Shown here: in pieces, positions 56,647 through 64,000 of the stretch | Layout of the letters: each line of letters opens with the position of its first letter | How positions within the stretch are numbered: position 1 is the first letter of the stretch | DNA from: Massospora cicadina | Taxonomy: Eukaryota > Entomophthoromycota > Entomophthoromycetes > Entomophthorales > Entomophthoraceae | NCBI GenBank assembly: GCA_022478985.1 | Contig: JAKSZP010014508.1 | Location: 124,001-188,000, forward strand | Reading direction: 5' to 3' | Length of the DNA: 64,000 bases | Program-made: the position numbers and the translations under genes | Notes under the pieces: model-generated | What the model was told of the DNA's origin: nothing | What the model saw: only the letters and a program-made list of their open reading frames with translations | Databases searched by the model: none

Positions 56647-59090
56647 GCCAGATAAGAGCTGATTAGCATCGCTGGAGGTGTCAAAAACTGCAAGACACTA
56701 AAGGAGTTGTCAGAGGTACAAATCTTCAGGTAGGGTGGTCTTATCTACTCCTCCAGCGTTCAAACAATCAGGAACCCTTACTTCAGCGGGTACTCCTAGT
56801 ATGTGGTAACCAACATCCTCATAACCCCCTTCAGATTCATCCCCGGTGGTATTTTCAACAAGAGGAAATTAAAACATGGAAGAAGGTAAGTCAGTCACAT
56901 GATATTCGTCAGCAATAGGAATGTCTATCCCTAAGCCATCACTCTTTCCCCTTCTCCTACTCCTTGATGTCACCTTTCTTTTTCCACCACACAGTCTCAT
57001 AGTGCCCAACCTTATTGCAGTAGGCACACCAGAGATGTTTAGGCCGCTTGTCTTTTTGTTTTTACTCCTCAGGGCCCATAATCTGAAGGGTCTCTTTTTT
57101 TGTCTTCAATGGCCAGGACTTGGGGCTTGAGCTTTTGATACTCGATGGCCAGAAAGCGAGGTTGGGATACTACTCCACAAGAAACTTCAAGCTTGTGGAA
57201 TTCAGCGACATCTAGTAGAGCCTCTTTTATATCATGGACGTTGCAGAAATAGCGATTAATGGAAGTGATGTGCATCGCCAAAGGAGGTTGAGATGCCAAC
57301 CCAGTCAAGTTAGCGGCAACAGCGTCATCCAAGGTCAACATCTTAAAAATTAACAACGGCTGCACTTCAATATAGAACCATTCCGCAAAGGCAACCACTG
57401 AGTCTCCTATTCTTATGCTATTACGCATGAACGCTTGCTTCTTCATGCTTAAGCTTTGTTTTGAGCCAGACTGTCAATGAGAGCCTCTTTAACCTCGGGC
57501 TAGGTGTTAAGGGCATCCATATGGGGCAACATAACCTCCTGGGCCATAAGACTCAAACAAGAGAGGATATGTTTGACTTTATGACGGTCAGTCGCCCTCT
57601 CCATAGCAGCTTCTTAGATATATAAAAATGAAGCGATGCTATCCTCGATAAGGGTAAACTTGTCTGTAAAAGTTGGTATTATTGAAACAGGGTCATCCCC
57701 AGAGAGTTTATGAATTGCAGAAGCAACTTTCACCATGGTCTCTGAGAGAAGGTCTAAATGATTAAAAGAGTTAGAGAGTCAATAGAGATGGTCTTGGATT
57801 GCTTCAAGCCTGGTTTTCATGGAGGTGATGGGCTTATAAGAGGTGTATTCACATAAAGCCAATCGGGCTTACATCCCATCTTGTAAGTTTCTAGTTCTTC
57901 AACCCTACCCTCCATTGCCTTGACTTTAAAATGGAGTTATGGCACATGGAAGCTTAGGTTTTGTTGACCAATTTCCAGCACCCCAAGCGCTTTTTGAGCT
58001 CATCTTTCATCTGCTTACATCCTTCATCATCATGGGGATGGGAGCCTTGCAAATATACGTCGCTCTTAACCTGTTCATAGCTTCGCTCAACCTGCGTCAA
58101 TTGACTATGCGCTCCTTCAACAAGTTGGGCCATTCAAGAGAGGGCTTGACTCTTTGAGTTTTTTTCACATTTGCTAACCCGTCAGGCTAAGTATTTGGTA
58201 TCCTCAAGAGAGGATCTAAGGGATAGCTCCCTTTACAGTTAATCAACCTTGACCTTTAGCGCGGGAGCAGCCCTAGAAGATTCTTGAAACTGACGCCGGT
58301 CAAGTTTCTCAACGCGTGACAAGGCTTGGCTAGTTTCTGCTCCACCACAGCCACACGTTGTTCATCCTAAGGTTGAGGGGTGGATGCGTGCGCCAAGAAG
58401 TTGTGGTGAATTTTCTCTTCATGCTTTTCGAGTTCATTGGCAAACTCCTCAAGTAGAGAGCGGGTGCTAGCAGCGGATGCATTTAACTCATCCCAGATGA
58501 TCTTCATAGCCTACTCTACACTTTAATACACCAGTATTTTTGGTGGTGAGTCGCTCATGAAATTGAATAATGAATTTGCGGTTTGCCTCCACACTAAATG
58601 TTTCTGTTCCAATATTTTCAGAGGTCAGTTGGTATATATTATCATGAGCTAATCTTAGAGCATCATGGTTAGCCAGGTCTTAGTGCAACTTTTCATGATG
58701 GACGGCTCATAGGTTATAATGTGAAACAATTTAGGATGAGAAAATTTGCGGACATAGGTAGTCATACTGGTAGCTGACTGTAGGCTTTAGGAAGGATTTG
58801 GATCTCATAGTGGTACATTAAATAATTCTCTTCATAAACCTCTTTCTTGTGAAGCAATGTCGCCAGGGTTAATATGCCGTGCATTAGGTTTCTCACTACT
58901 TCAACTGCAGGCCAGGTAAGGAGGTGAGACTCTGGTATTAGGATTCGTTCAAAAAGCTATTTTTCAAATGATAAAGTTGGAGGCTATCCATATGATCATC
59001 TTCTGTCTCATCTCCATTTCTCACCCATCTAGTAACACTTCCAGCAGGTGCGCCCTCCATTATGATCTTAATTAAACTTGTTTTGTACAG
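56554..59090 (-). pseudogene. gag: family-C gag, copy G, broken
   Basis: Minus strand. 57446-57069 is open and matches copy C: AFAEWFYIEVQPLLIFKMLT, HDIKEALLDVAEFHKLE. The knuckle near 57040-57000 reads CAYCNKVGHYETVW: three of four zinc ligands remain, the last Cys being Trp. 58500-57850 holds the coiled-coil-like middle. The N-terminus (59000-58550) is stop-rich. The family's gag is about 800 codons long. Confidence 0.78.
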
Positions 59091-59091
59091 G

Positions 59092-59111
59092 AGCCCCTGA
59101 AGTGAGCACCA
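59092..59111 (-). other. primer binding site of G
   Basis: On the minus strand, tggtgctcacttcaggggct, identical to the site of copy C, after a 3-nt spacer. Confidence 0.8.
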
Positions 59112-59114
59112 TTT

Positions 59115-59868
59115 TTTGGGAATCCAGCAAGTTTTATCCTTACTGTTATTGATAACAGCTGGATTTTCACAAAATACTTAAATCAAAGTTATTAATTTTT
59201 ATAAAAAAGTATTGAATAGGTTTTTAAAGAAATTTTTTATTAGTAGCGGCCAAGAAACAAAAACGTACTCTCTAAATATCTTACCAGATAGTATTTACCT
59301 TTTATTGAGGTTCAAAGGGAACTCAATCTTAAGTTTGGAATAGCTTAGTAAAGTCTAAAATAGGGAATATGGGGATTCAACCTACCAGGGCTCTAAAAAA
59401 ACTTGCCTCACTTTTGCAGAATGTCCAAGTAAAAGTTAGTTGTAGGTAGATCAATCCATTTGGCAAGGATTTTGATATATCTGATCCAATCACCTTGAAA
59501 ATTTTTACACCAGTTGGGTCCCTTTGAGGCTATAAAATGGGGTGGTCCCCACGTAGGTGGTTTGTCTAAGTTGTTAATGGAATGCGGAGGAACCTTGGAT
59601 GGACTCCCCAATTCCACCAAATGATTCGGAAAATCTGAGTGCCTGAACTTGTGCTATTTTCCCAGAAATATAATTACCAAAAGTTTTGCTCCAATTTAAG
59701 AGGGGTTTCACAGAGAATTGGAAGGGACTTTTGGCCAATAATATAATTATTTTTACTTAAAAAGTTCTTATCAAAATATCAAACCTGTAATGGTCCAAAT
59801 TACCCCCTTTCAGCCTATTGTACAAAAAAAGATTCTTCTCTCAAAGCTGAGAGAGCAATTGTCTGACA
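59115..59868 (-). repeat. 5' LTR of family-C element G (754 bp)
   Basis: On the minus strand it starts TGTCAGACAATTGC and ends CCCAAA. Its 3' third (ctatctggtaagatatt, gtttcttggccgc) matches 29180-29933, the 3' LTR of copy C. Confidence 0.85.
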
Positions 59869-60024
59869 CTTTAAAAGATTAGTAAAGTGGAAGTGGTAAA
59901 GGGTGGGTTTTCTTCATTGGCAAAGGTTAAGAAAGGGTAGGTTTACCGTTCTTTAAGCTGCTGCACTCAACAAGCTGAACAGAATATTTTCAACATTGTT
60001 TACATCTTCAAGCCCACTAGATAT
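59869..60024. other. unassigned DNA between G and the LINE
   Basis: Purine-rich then AT-rich sequence with no motif. It does not continue the RT of element II, which would be expected if G were a simple insertion at that site. Confidence 0.4.
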
Positions 60025-60220
60025 TAAATTTGAGTTTAAATTAAGTTTAAATTTAAATTTATTGCGGGGAAGGCCGACCATGGGACGTACACTTCCGAAT
60101 ATGACTCAGGAAAGATAAACTTAGTACCAGGGGCACCCCAGAGAAGCGATGATATCTCTTGTTGCCAGCGGGAATGCCACTTATGGGGAGGGGAGGGAAC
60201 GTGTGAAGGGGCCGTAGCCA
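60025..60220 (-). other. LINE 3' untranslated region
   Basis: About 200 bp after the ORF2 stop, ending in an A/T-rich stretch with taaattt repeats rather than a plain poly(A). The exact 3' end is not certain. Confidence 0.6.
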
Positions 60221-61394
60221 CTATTGAGCACGTGTGGAGGAAAGGTCTGATTTGATGAACCAGACTGGGAACCAGGAGGAGATCAGCTGTTGGCAACGCG
60301 GTGGGAGATATTCAAACATCCACTCTTGAAAGTGGTCCACCAAATGAGACCGGAGTCTGTGGACAGCTTCTGGGAGGGTGGGGATGGAGCCACCGATGGC
60401 ATCCATGACAATAGTGTGAATAGTCCACATGGCGATTGCAACTACCAGAGCACAGAGGGAGGGTGGAAGGGGGGAGGCCATTGATGAAGCAAACATATCT
60501 CTTGACAGACTAAAGGGATGCGTTTGATCCTGGCCTAGCAGACGTTGGACTTCGCGACATATCACTTTAGAGGTGGGGCACTTCTTCAGGCGGTGGAACA
60601 GCGTTCCATACTGGCCACACACGACACAGGATGAGTGTAAAGCGTTGGAGCGCTCAGCTGTACGATACACCCGCCTCAGGCAGCACCACACATGGGAGTG
60701 GACTTGAGGCTGCAACAGAGGATGGTGTGCGTATTTTACAGATAGTCTTTTGGGTTTCAATGGAATAAGGGATGTCCATCATGTCCAGGTAGTTTACCCT
60801 GGATAGGACTTGGGGTCGAATGGGGATCACGCCATCATGGATGGGTAGCCCCTGTACCTCTTGTGTGAACTGAGGAGAGGGGCGGCCTCTTAGGGTTGTA
60901 TGTCCACTAATACAAATTCTCCATCCTGCGCTTCGCATGGAGAGTAGGATTCATTTGTAGTGGGTTTTAGTCCCGTGAGGACCTGTGGCCGATGTGTGTG
61001 ATACGAGGTATTTCATCAGGGAGTGGGGGTTTGATGGATTGTTGAGGCCCAAGGCTCGGGAGAAGTTGGAGCAGGCCGCGCGGGACCAGTGTTGGGATGG
61101 GAGTGTAGGAGCAGTGACAGCCGCAATCCAGGTGCCCAGGATCTTGGCAGCATGGGCTTTGAAGTCAAGCAGGCCCATGCCACCTTGATGATGAGGGCCA
61201 AACATGACCTCTAGCCGTACTGGTGGAGGGCGGCCTGACCAAAGCCATCCTTGCAGCAAAGCATACAGGGATTTGAAGAAGTTTGGGGAGAAGGGGATGG
61301 CGTGGGCTCTGAACCAGACTTTGGATAGGAGCATAGAGTTGGTAAGAATAACCCTGCCAGTGAAGGTAGTAGGATGGGCTCTGAGAGAGGCGAT
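60221..61394 (-). pseudogene. LINE ORF2: C-terminal region with zinc motif
   Basis: 61334-60951 reads FFKSLYALLQGWLWSGRPPP and GGMGLLDFKAHAAKILGTW, the standard segment after RT. 60760-60221 reads CCLRRVYRTAERSN, then CVVCGQYGTLFHRLKKCP, the zf-RVT zinc-binding region, and ends at the ORF2 stop. Confidence 0.85.
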
Positions 61395-62460
61395 TCACTT
61401 TGTCACGTTGTCCAGTATATGGCACTCCATTACTGCTGACGCATATCCGCCTTCCTCCATCCACACGCCCAGATGGCGCACCGGTCCTATGGTAGGACGT
61501 GGCACAAAGGGGAGCACCAGTGGAGCGGTGTGTGTTGAGTTAGTAAGGCGTGTACGTGGGCGAGCAGATGGGCTGGGTTGAGAACTACTTGCTGGGGCCC
61601 AGCAGTTCTGAAACTGACCAAGGAGGATGATTTCAGATTTGGAGGCGTTCAGTGCCACGTTGCTTACCCGGGAATATTCCTGGATGAGGGCTTCAAGCGC
61701 GCGTGCATCATTGTTATTAGACACCCCCACCACGCAATCATCTGCAAATGCCATCATCTTGACTGGGGTTTGGCCTGGCACATGGACCCCAGTGAGTTGG
61801 GCATTCCCATTTTGCAGTAGTGGGTCAAGGCTGAAGTTGTATAAGAGTGGGCTGAGGGGGTCCCCTTGTCGCAGGCCCCTTTGAGGGCGGACTACTTCCG
61901 TTAGGAAGCCTGGGCCACGCACTGCCATTGTCGCAGATTCCGTGAGCAGCATCACCCAGTTTATGAAGCGGGGGGGTAGGCGGAATTTATGGAGGCAGGC
62001 CCTAAGGTATTCCCAGTTTACTGTATCATAGGCCTTTTGTTGGTCCAAGAATACAAGTGCCCCAGAGGCTGTGGACTGACATACATTAGCCACAGAGTGC
62101 ACATTATCCTAATTCGACCTTCTGGGGATGAAACCAAATTGTTCTGGGGAGATGGTGGCAGATGCTACATTCCCTAAACGGTTAGCCATGATTTTTGTTA
62201 AAATTTTGGTGTCTGTGTTTGTTAGAGAAATGGGGCGCCAGTTGGCTAAGTCAAGCTTATCCCCTTTCTTGAAGAGTGTGACAGTAAAGGCCTCATGTCC
62301 TCCTGGTAGGAGGCGCGTTTCCAACAGGCTTTGGTTGAGTGAGGCTAGCAGCAAGGGGATATATATTTGAAATATTTTTTGTAGAACTCATATGGAATGC
62401 CATCTGGACCTGGGCATTTTTGTTTTGGTGCACCGTGAATGGCTGTCTATAATTTGTTCC
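61395..62460 (-). pseudogene. LINE ORF2: reverse transcriptase domain
   Basis: CPGPDGIPYEFYKK (about 62415), 62354-62109 (NWRPISLTNTDTKILTKIMA, PEQFGFIPRRSN), then 62102-61395 (ALVFLDQQKAYDTVNWEYL, GLRQGDPLSPLLYNFSLDPL, MAFADDCVVG with both catalytic Asp). The style PISLTNTD and YDTVNWEYL places it with L1-like LINEs. One frame or stop change separates the two open stretches. Confidence 0.88.
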
Positions 62461-62475
62461 GAGTAATTAAATTCA

Positions 62476-63124
62476 TTATTTCTGGGTATCAGAAAACGGT
62501 GCAGATATGAGCTCGGTCAAGAAATTCCGCCATTTCAGCTGGCTGAATTGGTTCATCTCGGTATAACTTGGAGTAATATCTTTGCGTTTTGATTGCCACT
62601 TCAGCCAGTGTGTCCACAATGGAATTATCCAATCTTCACACCTGTGTGCAGGCCATGCTCTGGCATGGTGCAAAAATTTTTTTAAAGAAGTATGTGGTGC
62701 ACTTGTCACCTTTAGTGATGTGTGTGGCTCTGTATTGAACACAAACCTGATGTTTGTGTTGCTTTTCAAGTGCGTTGAAGTGGGCGGCTGCCTCTGCCCA
62801 CTTCCGGCCCCATGCAGGGCTGTATCCTGTGGCTGGAATGTTGGACTCCAAGTGGGCCAATTCCGCCAGTGCGCGCGAGATAACCACCAATGTGGCTCAT
62901 GAGCATCTGGAGGAGAGATGGCGATAGTGGCGGATGGTGTCCTCTTTGAAAGTTGCCCATGTGGAAATGGGGTCCATGCAAAACGGTGCAACAAATGATC
63001 TCGCCAAAGTTGCCTCTTCCACCCACATGGAAAATCCTGGCGATGCGAGCTCGGGGGGGCAGATTTTGCACCAATGTGGGGCCTTTGCAACTGTGACGGG
63101 TAAGTGGTATGTTATCGAGACCAG
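62476..63124 (-). pseudogene. LINE ORF2: linker between endonuclease and RT
   Basis: Open pieces 63090-62476, 63074-62766 and 62890-62636 overlap in different frames, the sign of one protein broken by indels. Recognisable: ITKGDKCTTYFFKKIFA (about 62710), the motif that precedes RT in L1-like ORF2. Confidence 0.75.
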
Positions 63125-63811
63125 TCAGTGGTCAGAGAATTCTATTTTCGTTGTTTTGAAGTGGGAGATTTGGGGTTGGAATTTCGCCAAAGTTAGAATA
63201 AGGTCAATGCGGGTCATGGACCTTAATTGGCCATTGTGGACGTGGGGACGCATCATGCTTTTGAGCAGTGGGGCATGTCGCAGCAGTGCATCCATTAACC
63301 CAAGGGTGGCTTTTAGAATGCATAGTTCTATGTGACCCTGTGGGGCGTGGGGTGAGGGCGGCCACCAGTCCGTTGGTGAGGTTAGCCAACAGTTCATGTC
63401 GCCAACTAGGAAAGAATCAGGGGGTAGCGGGAGGGATTTGACTGACAAGAAAAATTCCTAACGCTCATGTGCACCGTTTGGGGCGTAGATGTTGACAATT
63501 GTGTGTGCAACGTCAGCCCACGAGAAGGTGACAATGAGCACTTGGCCATTTAGGAATGTTTCTGAGGATGTGAATTTGAAGAAATTATTTTTCTGAATTA
63601 GCACCCCACAGTGCTTCGACCAAAAGGATAGGGATGGTAGGAGCATTGTTTTCCAAGCTTCCTCAGAACCTCGTGGACAGTGGGACTCCTGGATTTCCAG
63701 GATATCCACGGGTAAATTGTTTTGTAAAAAACTCAGTTTCCTAGCCTGGGATGGGGAGGCCTTGAGTCCACCAATATTCAGCGTCCCTAGAGTGAAGGTT
63801 TCCCCCATCAC
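63125..63811 (-). pseudogene. LINE ORF2: apurinic-type endonuclease domain
   Basis: 63811-63458 reads TLGTLNIGGLKAS (Asn), DILEIQESHC (Glu), TIVNIYAPNG. After a stop and a few bases, 63448-63125 reads FLVGDMNCWLTSPTD (Asp/Asn), TRIDLIL and ends FSDH (catalytic His) then a stop. This is the full series of APE motifs, in order. The domain nicks the target DNA in target-primed reverse transcription. Confidence 0.87.
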
Positions 63812-63971
63812 AACTTAGGTGTGAGGGGTGGGCCCCGGGCCCACCAGCCTCTTCAAGGTCCCCACGGGCTTTCACAGCAGCGCGGGTGTTAGCAGCAACG
63901 CTATCAGGGTTTTTGTTAATTTTTGCAGAAAGAGTCACATTGGCTTTGGCCTTCACTTTTTGTTTTCCCAA
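63741..63971 (-). pseudogene. possible LINE ORF1 end or ORF2 leader
   Basis: 77 codons overlapping the ORF2 start in another frame. It is basic at first (MGKQKVKAKANVTLSAK) and has no zinc knuckle. It could be the ORF1 C-terminus or the upstream part of ORF2 read after a frameshift. Confidence 0.4.
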
Positions 63972-64000
63972 CGTCGGACGAATTTTTTGTGGTACGGATA

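Larger units (their letters stand above)
60025..64000 (-). mobile_element. L1-like non-LTR retrotransposon (LINE), 3' 4 kb
   Basis: Minus strand; the 5' end is beyond the window. Order: APE endonuclease, RT, zf-RVT-type zinc region, 3' UTR ending in an A/T-rich tail (aaatttaaatttaaactt, about 60060-60030). Stops and frame changes are present, but all key motifs can be read, so it is younger than the gypsy copies. Confidence 0.87.

Noticed and set aside
43378..59868. G as a simple insertion with its own target duplication
   Set aside because: Flanks atcat (43373-43377) and cttta (59869-59873) do not match, and its LTRs pair better with those of copy C.
61204..61581. Plus-strand ORFs over the LINE (for example 61204-61581 and 62934-63335)
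   Set aside because: They are antisense to ORF2 and have no motif; shadows of the real frame.

Overview
This window is eukaryotic repeat DNA with no recognisable host gene, rRNA, tRNA gene or CRISPR array. Almost every base that can be assigned belongs to retrotransposons, mostly Ty3/gypsy LTR elements broken by stops and frameshifts, stacked inside one another. A filamentous fungus with a transposon-inflated, fairly AT-rich genome is my best guess, from the style of the gypsy and LINE proteins; the sequence does not settle phylum or exclude another eukaryote.

Layout. 1-1720: 3' end of a family-A gypsy element and its LTR. 1739-3047: unassigned DNA with hairpins. 3048-8979: a complete but decayed family-A element with two 500-bp LTRs. 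8980-9475: RNase H piece of an old element (I), minus strand. 9476-13687: left half of element II. 13688-29933: a family-C element, split between RT and RNase H by element D (18659-27326), which itself contains element E (21530-25123). 29934-31926: gag-PR-RT of element I. 31927-32347 and 40685-41119: the 3' LTR of element II, split by family-C element F (32348-40684), whose 5' LTR holds an ORF1-only retroposon K (32365-34250). 41120-43377: right half of element II, minus strand, with a tRNA-related SINE. 43378-59868: a second family-C element (G), minus strand, carrying a second SINE, a 5'-truncated K copy, and a full-length chromovirus-like element H (48517-56548) that itself carries a 1.4-kb unknown insertion X (50821-52224). 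60025-64000: an L1-like LINE running off the right edge.

The main discovery is a rearrangement. Elements I and II are each cut into two pieces lying far apart in opposite orientation, and the LTRs of the two inverted family-C copies match crosswise: the 5' LTR of C with the 3' LTR of G, and the 3' LTR of C with the 5' LTR of G. Undoing one inversion, with breakpoints inside the two family-C copies, rejoins elements I and II and restores plausible target duplications. The segment 29180-44276 at least is therefore inverted, apparently by ectopic recombination between inverted retrotransposon copies.

Functionally the window is a graveyard: aspartic protease, reverse transcriptase, RNase H and integrase modules can be recognised repeatedly, but no gypsy element keeps an open pol. 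The LINE keeps its endonuclease and RT motifs best. Two retroposon families, the SINE and K, show the long target duplications expected when LINE machinery mobilises other RNAs; which LINE did so is not shown here.
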